Shown here: piece after piece, positions 18,444 through 28,610 of the stretch
Numbering within the stretch: position 1 is the stretch's first letter
Layout of the letters: each line of letters begins with the position of its first letter
From: an uncultured Nitrosomonas sp.
Lineage (GTDB): Bacteria > Pseudomonadota > Gammaproteobacteria > Burkholderiales > Nitrosomonadaceae
NCBI GenBank assembly: GCA_902826115.1
Contig: CADEDO010000014.1
Location: forward strand, 1 to 55,544
Direction: 5' to 3'
Length of the DNA stretch: 55,544 nucleotides
The notes under the pieces: model-generated
What the model was told of the DNA's origin: nothing
Databases searched by the model: none
The model's input: only the letters and a program-made list of their open reading frames with translations
Translations under genes and position numbers: made by a program

Positions 18444-18667
18444 AAAATGCTCAATTGTGATAATTCCATCTTCATCCCCCATTTCGTTCTCATTTTATGA
18501 AACTTCGAATCCATGGGAATTAGCATACCTCAATATTTTCTATGCCAGGAATCTAAAAAGTATTTACATTATTTATCAGCGAGTTATATATTTATTGCCT
18601 AATGCACAAATATCTAACCGATCATCTGGTTTTCATGCTAATTGAAAAGGAATGCAATCACCTTTAG

Positions 18668-19693
18668 ATGCTTCCTGTGTTTGACACTCAATCCGGCATA
18701 CAGTACATTCAATTTCAAGAGAGAAACAGCTTTTCCCCTTTATATCTTGCCTTTTATCAAAAGCTTGTAGTCCTATGCATGTATAAAATTCCAATTGTAA
18801 TAGTAGGTATCAATCCTCGTAGTGGTACCAATTATCTGTATCAATTACTGGCATTACATCCCAATTGCGTTGGCTCCAAACATCATGGGGAGGATTATTT
18901 GCTATATGGATCAGATAAATATTTGGATTTTTACCGTACTGTCACTATGCATTGGTATCCCCACTGGAAAAATAGCCATCTTGATTTCAAGCGGGCTTTG
19001 GAAGTTGGATTACTCAATTATTTGGATCCTGGCACCGGTGAGGCCAAGTATATGATTACAAAAACTCCATCGGCAATTAATTCTAGAAATTTTCTGGATG
19101 TATTCTCTGAAGGTTACATGATCATTATCACTAGGCGCGGACAAGATCTAGTAGAGTCGTTTACGAAATCCTTTCATGCAAGGTTTGAAGATGCAGTCAG
19201 AGGATGGAAAAAGGGAGCGGCTGCAGTTCATGAGGTTATTAACAATCCTGAGATTATGAATTCAGGCAGGGTTATTGTTATTAAGTATGAAGATCTCTAT
19301 CAGAAGAATGGCGAAGTTATGACTCAAATATTAGATTTCCTGAAGCTGGACAAGACCCAGTTTGATTTTGATAAAAGTGAGAAACTCGATGTTATGGGCT
19401 CTTCCATCTTTAAAGGAGATTCTGGAAAGGTTACTTGGAACCCTATACCAAAAGATGAAACATTTAATCCATTAATCAGGTCTAGTCACTGGGGACGTTT
19501 TAAGCATTACAGATACAACTGGATAGCTGGAAAATATTCGCAAGAATTAGGATATGAGTTGTATTACAACTCAAAAAATCCAATATATTGCATTTACAAT
19601 ATATTGTTGACTATGTATGACTTTCTTTTTCGATTGGCAAAACGGATTTTTAGCCCGCTTAAAACGCGCGAAAAAACTCAAACTAAAATATGA
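18668..19693 (+). CDS. Sulfotransferase-family protein
   Basis: The protein carries the PAPS-binding signatures of sulfotransferases. The 5'-phosphosulfate loop is VGINPRSGTNYLYQLL (residues 46-61) and the 3'-phosphate site is TRRGQDLVESF. It would transfer sulfate from PAPS to an unknown acceptor such as a glycan or lipid. The start is uncertain: ATG 18668 gives 341 residues with a poor binding site, and an ATG at 18779 (MYKIPIVIVG) begins right at the catalytic fold. The C-terminus is basic with a hydrophobic stretch (NPIYCIYNILLTMYDFLFRLA) and may touch the membrane. No PAPS synthesis or glycosyltransferase genes are adjacent. The sequence is AT-rich compared with the flagellar genes, and transfer is possible. 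Confidence 0.8.
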   Translation: MLPVFDTQSGIQYIQFQERNSFSPLYLAFYQKLVVLCMYKIPIVIVGINPRSGTNYLYQLLALHPNCVGSKHHGEDYLLYGSDKYLDFYRTVTMHWYPHWKNSHLDFKRALEVGLLNYLDPGTGEAKYMITKTPSAINSRNFLDVFSEGYMIIITRRGQDLVESFTKSFHARFEDAVRGWKKGAAAVHEVINNPEIMNSGRVIVIKYEDLYQKNGEVMTQILDFLKLDKTQFDFDKSEKLDVMGSSIFKGDSGKVTWNPIPKDETFNPLIRSSHWGRFKHYRYNWIAGKYSQELGYELYYNSKNPIYCIYNILLTMYDFLFRLAKRIFSPLKTREKTQTKI

Positions 19694-19720
19694 GAAACTC
19701 GGAATCTAAGAATAGATTAA

Positions 19721-19876
19721 TTATTTCAAACTTTGCATCTTTCCCGAAGATGCATGTAGCGTTGGTGTTGTAGTAATCAAAAAGTGAATGAGTGTGAAAG
19801 AGATGGCAATAAATGCTGACCAGAATTTAACCTGCAAAAACTCCCTCAAATCTTTGATGCTATTGCTGGTTTGCAT
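19721..19876 (-). CDS. Possible small membrane protein, 51 residues
   Basis: A short frame begins at ATG 19876 (MQTSNSIKDLREFLQVKF) with AGGA four bases upstream and ends at 19721. It contains one plausible membrane segment (FWSAFIAISFTLIHFLITTT). I do not recognise it. The predicted hairpin at 19920-19958 lies just upstream on its strand. Without homologs this could be chance. Confidence 0.3.
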   Translation of the reverse strand: MQTSNSIKDLREFLQVKFWSAFIAISFTLIHFLITTTPTLHASSGKMQSLK

Positions 19877-19919
19877 GATTCCTAACTTACTGTTCTAAGT
19901 CAAACATAAATCAACAATC

Positions 19920-19958
19920 AAAATGCACTTAAAGATCGAATCTCTAAGTGCATTTTTT
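19920..19958. terminator. Intrinsic terminator
   Basis: A perfect 12-bp stem (AAAATGCACTTA with TAAGTGCATTTT) has a 13-base loop and is followed on the plus strand by T residues. It lies about 230 bp after the sulfotransferase stop and about 95 bp after the end of the minus-strand gene at 20053, and could serve both. Confidence 0.75.
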
Positions 19959-20052
19959 GTATCGCAAGAGTGACATCATTAAACTGTGCTTTATTGATTA
20001 GCATGAATTGTATACATACAATCAATATAAAATTCTGCTCAAAGAACGGTGC

Positions 20053-20328
20053 TTACCTACGGTTTGACCCAGTAGGAATGTTTGAATTCCTTGGCGAAGG
20101 GTCATAGGGATTAACTCCGGAAGGGAGTTGCAACTCTTCTTGTGCAGTTTTTACTTTTGCAGCCTTATCTTTATCAATAACCAAATCGGTCTTGAAATTC
20201 GGCCCAATACTTTCTCTGTCAACAAATTGATGATTGGGATGAAAAGACTTGTCAAAAGCAAGTGCACTGCCTGAGAAAGCAGCTGCGCATAGAGTGATTA
20301 CTAATGTTAAAGTTTTTCCTTGATTCAT
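20053..20328 (-). CDS. Small secreted hypothetical protein
   Basis: The 91-residue product has a clear signal peptide (MNQGKTLTLVITLCAAAFSG, cleavage likely after SALA). The mature part of about 65 residues is hydrophilic and proline/asparagine-rich at its end (PYDPSPRNSNIPTGSNRR). AAAAGGAGG sits 6-7 bases before the ATG, a strong ribosome binding site, so I judge it real. No known domain is recognised. It is probably periplasmic; its function is unknown. Confidence 0.7.
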   Translation of the reverse strand: MNQGKTLTLVITLCAAAFSGSALAFDKSFHPNHQFVDRESIGPNFKTDLVIDKDKAAKVKTAQEELQLPSGVNPYDPSPRNSNIPTGSNRR

Positions 20329-20974
20329 GACGATCCTCCTTTTATTTCATTTAGGAACATTAATGATACCTCTACATCCTTATGCAGGTCCATATGCTTG
20401 TACTTATAATTAAGCATGCTACATTTGATTGGTTTTGTCTTGGTACATTCAGAATCTATGTTCCCGACAAATATAAGACATAAAGAACATTTTTACTTAT
20501 TTCCAATAACTTGCCATTTACATTGCTTTAGTTACGCTGAATTGATCTGTGCATCAACCCAACCGGGTAATCAATATCTGGATATTTGTCATCTACAGTT
20601 GATCGGACGACAATAAATGCTTGGCAATATGAGTTTAGGAGTAATCGCAATCTTTCTTTGCCGCTTCTGGAATTCAGGTGAAAACCAAGATTTTTCAAAA
20701 AATCCGCGATAAAAACACATAGTTGGTTATTGAAATGAATGTAAAAGCGGTTAGTTCTTGAGCAAAGAAATCAATTCTTGTGCGATCGCCTCATTTAAAA
20801 TACGGCATGTTTCTTTGATAACGCACGATTGCTATCAAGGACTCTGCGGGAAAACTTTCCTAATGATGATGAACTGTTATTGTAGCAAGGCTAATCTAAT
20901 ACTTCGCCTCAAGCTTATTCAGTTCTACGCGATTGCAGGCTTTTAACTGTATATTATAAATTTATTAAGGTGTT
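20329..20974. other. Intergenic stretch without a supported gene
   Basis: About 646 bp lie between the small secreted protein and the ABC-F gene. The short frames here (for example 20416-20616 and 20758-20946) lack ribosome binding sites, domains and convincing codon use. No tRNA, clear hairpin terminator or repeat was seen. The stretch before 20975 should contain the promoter of the ABC-F gene. Confidence 0.5.
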
Positions 20975-22828
20975 ATGCTAAATATTCGTGGCTTGACCTA
21001 TCTGCAAGGTGGAATCCCGTTACTGGAAAACAGTAACTTGCAGATTTTTGCTAATCAGCGCATCGGGTTGGTGGGTAAGAATGGTTGTGGTAAATCTACT
21101 TTGTTTCGTTTGATTCGTGGCGTAATCAAACCGGATAGCGGAGAGGTCAGCTTACAGCCCGGAAAAACTATCGCTTTTGTTGAACAAGAAATTGTCAATT
21201 CAAATCAACCAGCCAGTGAGTTTGTACTAGATGGTGATGTTGAGTTGCGTCGACTAGAGAAAATTTTGGCGCAAGCCGAACACGATGCAGCCTGGTTCGA
21301 AGCACAGCAGCATTATGAGGCAATCGATGGTTATACCGCCCGGGCAAGGGCAGCACAGCTATTAAAAGGATTGGGGTTTGCCAATTCTTCACTGGACTTG
21401 CCAGTCAACCATTTTTCAGGAGGCTGGCGCATGCGCTTAAATCTAGCCCGAGCTTTGATGCATCGGGCAGATTTATTATTGCTGGATGAACCCACCAATC
21501 ACTTGGATCTTGAAGCGATTCTCTGGCTGGAGCAGTATTTGGCGCGCTATCCAGGTAGTTTGATTGTGGTGTCACATGATCGTGAGTTTCTGAATGTGTG
21601 TGTCAATCGCATTGCTCATATAAATAATCACCACATTGATGAGTATAGCGGCAACTATGATGATTTCGAGCGTGCGCGTGCTGAACGCCTGATGCAACAT
21701 GAGCAGGCTTTTCAGCAACAGCAGAAAAAGATTGCTCATATGGAGGATTTCGTGCGACGTTTCCGTGCGAAAGCAACCAAAGCAAAGCAAGCGCAGAGCC
21801 GCATCAAGGCGCTGGAACGTTTGGCACGTATTGCGCCGGTTCATGTTGAGGATGGGCATTTTGAGTTGCAGATTGAAGCGCCCGAGCGCAGCCCGGATGT
21901 TTTGTTGCGTGTAAAGGACATGAGCTTTGGCTATGATCAGCATTTGTTGTTTGAACATGTCCACCTGATTCTGCAGGCTGGTGCCAGAATTGCTTTACTG
22001 GGTCCTAACGGCGCGGGTAAATCTACTCTGATCAAACTCCTCATCGGAGAAATTCAACCCACCTCGGGTATCTTGGAGCGTACACCCAATATACGCATTG
22101 GTTACTTTGCACAACATCAGCTGGAAAACCTGGATGGTGCAGCAACTCCCTTGCAGCATATGAGACGGTTGGCACCTACACAAACAGACCTGGATCTGCG
22201 AAAGTTCTTGGGACGATTTGGTCTGGGGGGAGATGGCGAAGACCGTCCGATCGCGAGTTTCTCAGGAGGTGAAAAGAGTCGCTTGGCATTGGCACTATTG
22301 GCATGGCAAAAACCTCATTTGTTGTTGCTGGATGAACCAACCAATCATCTTGATTTGGATATGCGTGATGCATTGACGCTTGCACTGGAAGCCTATGAGG
22401 GGGCAGTGGTGCTGGTTTCGCATGATCGGAGCTTGGTACGGACAGTGGCGGATGAATTATGGCTGGTGGCTGACGGCAAGGCGCAATTGCTTGAGGGTGA
22501 TTTGGAGGATTATAAGAATTGGATAGAAGCCCGGCGTTCCAGTGAAGCTGCTGAAACACGCTCCTCTACACAAAAAACGCAACTCAAAGCAGCGGCCAAA
22601 CCAAACAAAAAGGCATTGCTTTCCAAGCAATCGAAGCTTGAAGCGGCCTTGGCAATTGCACAAAAAGAATTGAATGAAGCCAGCCGCCAGTTGGCTGATC
22701 CAGCGACTTATGCGAATCGCTCGAGGGATGACATTGATCGACTGAGCGCTATTCACGCAACACTACAAGAAAAAGTAGCTGAGCTGGAGGAAAGTTGGTT
22801 GGAGCTGGAAATGGCGATAGAAGAGTAA
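20975..22828 (+). CDS. ABC-F family ATPase (YheS-like)
   Basis: ABC-F proteins are soluble twin-ATPase proteins that act on the ribosome or in DNA-repair-related roles, not in transport. The 617 residues contain two nucleotide-binding domains. The first has Walker A GLVGKNGCGKST, signature FSGGWRMRLNLARAL and LLLDEPTNHLD. The second has GPNGAGKST, FSGGEKSRLALALL and a second LLLDEPTNHLD. Between them is the helical linker with FVRRFRAKATKAKQAQSR, typical of the family. The C-terminal helical extension fits the YheS/Uup branch. AAGG precedes the ATG. It appears to be a single-gene unit. Confidence 0.93.
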   Translation: MLNIRGLTYLQGGIPLLENSNLQIFANQRIGLVGKNGCGKSTLFRLIRGVIKPDSGEVSLQPGKTIAFVEQEIVNSNQPASEFVLDGDVELRRLEKILAQAEHDAAWFEAQQHYEAIDGYTARARAAQLLKGLGFANSSLDLPVNHFSGGWRMRLNLARALMHRADLLLLDEPTNHLDLEAILWLEQYLARYPGSLIVVSHDREFLNVCVNRIAHINNHHIDEYSGNYDDFERARAERLMQHEQAFQQQQKKIAHMEDFVRRFRAKATKAKQAQSRIKALERLARIAPVHVEDGHFELQIEAPERSPDVLLRVKDMSFGYDQHLLFEHVHLILQAGARIALLGPNGAGKSTLIKLLIGEIQPTSGILERTPNIRIGYFAQHQLENLDGAATPLQHMRRLAPTQTDLDLRKFLGRFGLGGDGEDRPIASFSGGEKSRLALALLAWQKPHLLLLDEPTNHLDLDMRDALTLALEAYEGAVVLVSHDRSLVRTVADELWLVADGKAQLLEGDLEDYKNWIEARRSSEAAETRSSTQKTQLKAAAKPNKKALLSKQSKLEAALAIAQKELNEASRQLADPATYANRSRDDIDRLSAIHATLQEKVAELEESWLELEMAIEE

Positions 22829-22962
22829 ATCAAACAGGTTATGTAGGTTTCAGCTGTACTACAACTAAATTGAGTTGGCAATAAAAAGGAACTTCACTAC
22901 ATTAGCTTTTTAGGTTTCAACACCCACATCAAACTCGGTAACGCTCTCGATTTCAAGCGCTC

Positions 22963-23001
22963 CAAACGACAGATCCTCCTAATCGGAGGATCTGTCGTTT
23001 G
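22963..23001. repeat. Perfect 17-bp inverted repeat with 5-base loop
   Basis: The left arm CAAACGACAGATCCTCC at 22963-22979 pairs perfectly with 22985-23001 around TAATC. It lies between the convergent abc-F and chemoreceptor genes. Neither strand has a T-tract after the stem (the plus strand continues GAAAAAAC), so it is not a standard intrinsic terminator. It may be a shared 3'-end structure or part of a dispersed palindromic repeat. Confidence 0.85.
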
Positions 23002-23051
23002 AAAAAACTTATAAACTTTCTAGACTGAGATTTTTCCTACTACTATGCAGA

Positions 23052-24770
23052 TTAAAATTCTTCCCAATCATCTCCGCCACCTGCTGCCACTTTACGTGAC
23101 TGAGGCGGTGTAATGGTGACACTTGGATTGGCTACTGCTTTTTTAGCAGCCGGAGCACGATTTGGCAGCTTAGCAACAGTGTCTGCACGATTATTTCTTT
23201 TTGCAGGTGCTGAAGCCACATGACTGCCACCGGACAGTTTGAATCGAGTAACCGCTTGCGTTAGCGCCTGAGCCTGCTCTTGCATCGATTCTGCCGCAGC
23301 TGCCGCTTCTTCCACCAACGCTGCGTTTTGTTGCGTGACTTCGTCCATCTGAGTTACCGCTTGATTGATTTGTTCAATACCCGAGCTTTGTTCTTGTGAA
23401 GCCGCAGAAATCTCACTCATGATGTCTGTAACCCGCTTAACGGCAATCACAATCTCATTCATCGTCGAACCGGCCTCATCCACCAAGCGGGTACCATCTT
23501 CCACTTTGCTCACAGAATCATTGATCAATTCCTTGATCTCTTTGGCAGCTGCGGCGGAACGTTGTGCCAGTGTACGCACTTCGGTGGCTACGACTGCAAA
23601 TCCACGACCTTGCTCACCAGCACGGGCAGCCTCGACTGCTGCATTCAGCGCCAGAATATTGGTCTGGAATGCAATGCCATCAATGACACTGATAATGTCG
23701 ACTATCTTCTTGGAGCTTTCATTGATTGAACTCATGGTTTCCACCACTTGACCAACCACAGTACCACCTTTGGCTGCAATTTCAGAAGCGCCCGATGCCA
23801 ATTGATTGGCTTGACGTGCGTTATCCGCATTTTGTTTCACAGTAGATGTTAATTCTTCCATCGAAGATGCAGTTTCTTCCAGACTGGAAGCTTGTTCTTC
23901 TGTGCGTTGGCTGAGATCAGAATTGCCGGTAGCAATTTCACCCGATGCGGTTGAAATTTGGTCTGTACTCAGGCGCACTTTACCCACCAAATCCTGCAGA
24001 TTTTCGTTCATCGTTTTCAGGGCTTGTAACAAGCGGCCGGTTTCATTGGTTGAATTCACTTCAATCCGGCTGGTAAGGTCACCCGATGCCACCGCATTAG
24101 CCACTGTAATTGCTTCATCCAGGGGATTAACAATCGCACGCATCAACAAGAACCCGGCGATTGCCGCCAGCAATACTCCCAGTGCAATCATGATCATGCT
24201 AGTCATACGAATGCTCTCATATGCCACATGGGAAGCTTGGTACTCAGCCGCTCCCAATACACGTTGCAAATCCAGTAATTTGAACATGGTGGCATGTGCC
24301 GCATCAAATTTAGCAAACAGATCAGCATGCAGATTCAATTGCGCTGCTTTGAAATCCTTGGCAATTGCCAAACCCATGGAACGATCGACCGATTCCAATA
24401 AAGCCTTCCATTGCTGGGCAAAATCTTCAGCCAACTTTGCTTCTTCAGATGTCAGCTTTGTAGCCATATATTTAGGCCACAGCATGGCAATCTCAGAAGA
24501 TCTATGATCATTTAAAGACTTGCGCTCAACTGCCATAGCAGGATCCTCAGAATAACTGGCTATTACCGTATTGAAACGTATGCGCTGCACTCGATCAAGC
24601 ACAACACCCAGATCACCAAGCGGGAGAACGCGGTCATCATAAACACCTTTGAAAGCACCGCTCATCTGATTCATCCCGTAGATACCTACACTACCTACAC
24701 CTATCAATAGTATTGACAATAAACCAATCACAGATATCAATCGAGATTTGATGGTCATATCTTTTAACAT
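23052..24770 (-). CDS. Methyl-accepting chemotaxis protein
   Basis: This is a membrane chemoreceptor. The 572 residues have an N-terminal membrane helix ([22 protein letters not shown]), a periplasmic four-helix-type sensor (about 30-185), a second membrane helix ([22 protein letters not shown]), a HAMP domain, and a long signalling domain. The signalling tip ([20 protein letters not shown] followed by [12 protein letters not shown]) is perfectly conserved. The tail ends DWEEF, matching the pentapeptide that tethers CheR in receptors such as Tar, after a Pro/Ala/Lys-rich flexible linker. AGGAG precedes the ATG. The gap to cheW is 43 bp, so the two are very likely co-transcribed. Confidence 0.96.
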   Translation of the reverse strand: MLKDMTIKSRLISVIGLLSILLIGVGSVGIYGMNQMSGAFKGVYDDRVLPLGDLGVVLDRVQRIRFNTVIASYSEDPAMAVERKSLNDHRSSEIAMLWPKYMATKLTSEEAKLAEDFAQQWKALLESVDRSMGLAIAKDFKAAQLNLHADLFAKFDAAHATMFKLLDLQRVLGAAEYQASHVAYESIRMTSMIMIALGVLLAAIAGFLLMRAIVNPLDEAITVANAVASGDLTSRIEVNSTNETGRLLQALKTMNENLQDLVGKVRLSTDQISTASGEIATGNSDLSQRTEEQASSLEETASSMEELTSTVKQNADNARQANQLASGASEIAAKGGTVVGQVVETMSSINESSKKIVDIISVIDGIAFQTNILALNAAVEAARAGEQGRGFAVVATEVRTLAQRSAAAAKEIKELINDSVSKVEDGTRLVDEAGSTMNEIVIAVKRVTDIMSEISAASQEQSSGIEQINQAVTQMDEVTQQNAALVEEAAAAAESMQEQAQALTQAVTRFKLSGGSHVASAPAKRNNRADTVAKLPNRAPAAKKAVANPSVTITPPQSRKVAAGGGDDWEEF

Positions 24771-24813
24771 TTGAGTCTCCTTAAAATTGGAATTTCTAAA
24801 AAATCATCATTAA

Positions 24814-25326
24814 TTAGTTAATGCTTTGATCAATCAGGCCCATATCGCTGCTTCCCATGAGTTTCTCGATATCCACCAATATCAGCATCCGTTCATCTAC
24901 CGTTCCCAACCCCATGATATATTCGGTATCAATCACTGAACCAAATTCTGGTGTCGGGCGCATTTGATCTGTTTCGAGACTGATGACATCGGATACGCCA
25001 TCCACCACAATCCCCATAACTCGATCAGCGACATTCAAAATAATCACCACCGTAAATTGATCATAATCTGCGCTACTCAATCGGAATTTGATCCTCATAT
25101 CGATAATTGGAACGATAATTCCACGCAGATTGACCACCCCTTTGATAAACTCCGGCGCATTCGCAATTTGCGTGATCGAATCGTAACCACGGATCTCTTG
25201 TACTTTGAGTATTTCAATCCCGTATTCTTCCTCTCCCAAGCGGAAAGTCAGAAATTCATTGCTATTTTGGCTGAGTGATAATCCATGCGATTCACTGGCT
25301 TTATCTGCTGTCTGGTCTCGTAACAT
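24814..25326 (-). CDS. cheW: Chemotaxis coupling protein CheW
   Basis: CheW couples receptors to the CheA kinase. The 170 residues contain the CheW domain: [46 protein letters not shown] and ILVDIEKLM. The binding site AGGAGG precedes the ATG. It lies immediately upstream of the chemoreceptor gene. CheA, CheY, CheR and CheB genes are not in this window. Confidence 0.95.
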   Translation of the reverse strand: MLRDQTADKASESHGLSLSQNSNEFLTFRLGEEEYGIEILKVQEIRGYDSITQIANAPEFIKGVVNLRGIIVPIIDMRIKFRLSSADYDQFTVVIILNVADRVMGIVVDGVSDVISLETDQMRPTPEFGSVIDTEYIMGLGTVDERMLILVDIEKLMGSSDMGLIDQSIN

Positions 25327-25415
25327 ATTGATAGCCTCCTGTGTTTACAATTAAAACTGATTCATTGATAACTAATGAGTGTCTGGCTAGGTATACCGCT
25401 GGATCAGCGCAGCCT

Positions 25416-25952
25416 CTATACACTCCATGCTTTAGCTGGGATGTTGTTTCTAGTTTTGTTCAGATACCGCGCATCTTCGGTTCTGGATAACAAGCTCATA
25501 TAAAGCCATTTGTGACTATCTTCATCGTCAGTGCTTATGCCTGAATCTGGATGGTTCTCAGCGTAATCAAGTTTGATATGGGGAAAATCGGACAGTAAAA
25601 GCTCGCGAACTTTGCTACTTAAAATGAAGCTATAACTGTAGACGACCTCTTTGCCGATTTCATCGTCTTGGCTATCTACCGGCGACACCAGCATATTGAT
25701 ACCATTTCTCAGGCAGCGAATCGAATTTGCTCCCAGACGCATATCATTGGATACCGCACTAATTCTCAATGTGTTGAGAATGCTTTCATCCAGGACTTCA
25801 AAGTACAAACCATACAAATTGCTCATGATGCCGCCCATTTGTTTGACTTTGAAAAACAGAGAACCACCATCCATTTCCTCAATGGTGACCCAAGCCATTG
25901 GTTTGGTTTGATCAACTATTACACCGTTAACCATAAATGAAATTGTCGCCAT
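25416..25952 (-). CDS. Hypothetical protein of unknown family beside chemotaxis genes
   Basis: The 178-residue product begins MATISFMVNGVIVDQTK and is predicted to be soluble and mixed alpha/beta, with no signal peptide or membrane segment. I do not recognise any domain. The N-terminal half looks like a beta-rich fold (AWVTIEEMDGGSLFFKVKQM); the C-terminal part is acidic (STDDEDSH). The ribosome binding site GGAGGTGCAAAT before the ATG is strong. It lies 89 bp upstream of cheW in the same direction and could be part of the same unit. Its function is not assigned. Confidence 0.75.
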   Translation of the reverse strand: MATISFMVNGVIVDQTKPMAWVTIEEMDGGSLFFKVKQMGGIMSNLYGLYFEVLDESILNTLRISAVSNDMRLGANSIRCLRNGINMLVSPVDSQDDEIGKEVVYSYSFILSSKVRELLLSDFPHIKLDYAENHPDSGISTDDEDSHKWLYMSLLSRTEDARYLNKTRNNIPAKAWSV

Positions 25953-26350
25953 ATTTGCACCTCCTGAATTAAGCCAATAGTTGCTATTTTGGTAGAGCAG
26001 AAATTGCCTCTGTCTCAGGGTGAACTATAGGGCGCAAACGCAGCTGAATTGTGGCGTAAATGTAAACTCTTTGTTAAATGTTAGATACATTTGCATATGC
26101 ATCTGTTTAAGAACGATATTTTCCCATTATATTCATACCCGATGAAGGATAATTGATGATAAATCTTAAGAATGAAATGACTGTTTCTGATGCAATCCAG
26201 CACATATTTTGATGTTCATGCTTACAGCATGCCCTCATTCTTCTGTTAGAATCAAAACATGGGATACACACCAAAATTATGAACCGGTCCTACAGTTCTT
26301 TTTGTCAATTCATTAAGCAATAAATCTCCTTTGGTATAAAACCATTCGTA
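25953..26350. other. Divergent intergenic region
   Basis: This 398-bp AT-rich region separates the unknown minus-strand gene from trmJ on the plus strand and should hold both promoters. I see the short palindrome TGCATATGCA near 26091, but no convincing sigma-54 or sigma-28 motif, RNA gene or short coding frame. Confidence 0.45.
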
Positions 26351-27082
26351 ATGACTACGCCTTGTCCGCTCGATAATGTTCGTATCGTTCTCAGTCACAC
26401 CAGTCACCCTGGCAATATCGGTGCGACCGCACGTGCCATGAAAACAATGGGACTAAGTTCACTGTATTTGATTAATCCGAGACTTTTTCCCGATAGGGAA
26501 GCGGATGCGCGCGCCGTCAGTGCGCGTGATATCCTGGATAAGATAAAAATTTGCACTGAGCTCGATGAGGCGCTGGAAAACACTGTACTAGCTGCTGCGA
26601 TTACAGCTCGAACACGTATGCTCTCGCATGATGTTTTCGATGCTCGACAAGGAGCACATGAATTATTGCGTTACGCACAACAAAAACCGGTTGCGTTGCT
26701 ATTTGGTGCTGAAACTTCCGGCTTAACTACGGCAGAAGTTAATAAGTGTCAGATCATCATTCATATTCCCACCAATCCAGAATTCGCTTCGCTAAACTTG
26801 GCCAGTGCAGTACAAGTGATGGCTTATGAATTACGTATGGCGCTAACGGAAACGAGCCATCAGGAAACACAATCCATGATTGGATCGCCCGCTAATTTTA
26901 ATGATCTTGAATTATTTTATGCCCATCTTGAGCAAATGATGATTGCGAGTGATTTTCTTGATCCGGAAAAACCCAAGCTATTAATGCAACGTCTACGTCG
27001 TTTGTTTGCACGTGCGCGACTGGAAAAGGAAGAAGTTCAAATTTTGCGGGGCATTTTGACAGCACTCGGGAAACGTTGGTAG
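26351..27082 (+). CDS. trmJ: tRNA (cytidine/uridine-2'-O-)-methyltransferase TrmJ
   Basis: TrmJ is a SPOUT-class enzyme that 2'-O-methylates position 32 of tRNAs using S-adenosylmethionine. The 243 residues match the family. Motif 1 is SHPGNIGATARAMKTMG, motif 2 is LLFGAETSGL and motif 3 is IPTNPEFASLNLASAVQVMAYE, the knotted-fold signature. The gene stands alone on the plus strand and ends in a hairpin that includes its stop codon. Confidence 0.92.
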   Translation: MTTPCPLDNVRIVLSHTSHPGNIGATARAMKTMGLSSLYLINPRLFPDREADARAVSARDILDKIKICTELDEALENTVLAAAITARTRMLSHDVFDARQGAHELLRYAQQKPVALLFGAETSGLTTAEVNKCQIIIHIPTNPEFASLNLASAVQVMAYELRMALTETSHQETQSMIGSPANFNDLELFYAHLEQMMIASDFLDPEKPKLLMQRLRRLFARARLEKEEVQILRGILTALGKRW

Positions 27083-27115
27083 ATATGAAGCGCTCATTTG
27101 AGTGTTCGATATCTA
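27080..27115. terminator. Hairpin at the trmJ / argB convergence
   Basis: A 16-bp stem with two mismatches and two G-T pairs runs from TAGATATG (including the trmJ TAG stop) to GATATCTA, with loop ATTT. A T-rich stretch ending ATATTTTTCT follows about 15 bases later on the plus strand. The genes converge here, so it may end transcription from the trmJ side. Confidence 0.5.
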
Positions 27116-27131
27116 CCTTATCAATATTTTT

Positions 27132-28016
<885 letters not shown>

Positions 28017-28076
28017 TCAGATTCTCTCAATCACTTTAATTGCAAATTATCTTCAAAAACCATGCGTTATCACACA

Positions 28077-28610
28077 TCATTCACGAGCTATTTGCAAAAA
28101 CTTTTCTTCACTCATCAATTGCAATAAACTTAATTCTCGCCATAGTCGATCCTCAGAATCTTTATACTGTCTGTTGCTCATCACTTTAACTTGTTTCTTC
28201 TTAGCCGATTGAACAGGAACGAATTCGGATAGATTTCTGATTCCCAGCATGCTGTGTACGATGAAACCGCCATAAATTTTGTTACCGGCAGAAACCAACA
28301 ATATTCGTGACTTCAAAGTAAAGGGCATCTGATGACTACCAAGATATACAGCCAAATCAGTAACTCCATAGAGATTACCACGCACATTTGCCAAACCAAG
28401 AAACCAAGGTTGTGTAAGTGGGACTCGCGCTAATTTAGGTATTTGTATTACTTCACTGACTTCATTCATCGGTATCAGATACCTCTCTTCACCTACTGCT
28501 ACACCCAGCACGGTTGGCGAAGTTTCAGTATCTGCTGCATTCTTGATTTGCTCGGTCAGCGTATGTTGATACGCTTCTATGCTGATACTGCCAGTCGAAT
28601 TAGACGTCAT
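28077..28610 (-). CDS. CheW-domain protein, PilI-like
   Basis: The 177-residue protein has a single CheW-like domain (TVLGVAVGEERYLIPMNEVSEVIQIP, then PWFLGLANVRGNLYGVTDL). Proteins of this type (PilI) couple the twitching-motility receptor to ChpA in the Pil-Chp system. No pilG, pilH, pilJ or chpA gene is in the window, so the link to type IV pili is by family similarity only. It ends 60 bp upstream of argB in the same direction. A general CheW role is the alternative. Confidence 0.8.
   Translation of the reverse strand: MTSNSTGSISIEAYQHTLTEQIKNAADTETSPTVLGVAVGEERYLIPMNEVSEVIQIPKLARVPLTQPWFLGLANVRGNLYGVTDLAVYLGSHQMPFTLKSRILLVSAGNKIYGGFIVHSMLGIRNLSEFVPVQSAKKKQVKVMSNRQYKDSEDRLWRELSLLQLMSEEKFLQIARE

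Noticed and set aside
18457-18645. 62-residue frame after fliE
   Set aside because: No ribosome binding site, low-complexity AT-rich sequence and no recognisable feature.
20416-20946. Two short plus-strand frames upstream of the ABC-F gene
   Set aside because: No ribosome binding site, no domain, and codon use unlike the neighbours.
22963-23001. Perfect hairpin as an intrinsic terminator
   Set aside because: No T-tract follows on either strand, so I list it as an inverted repeat.
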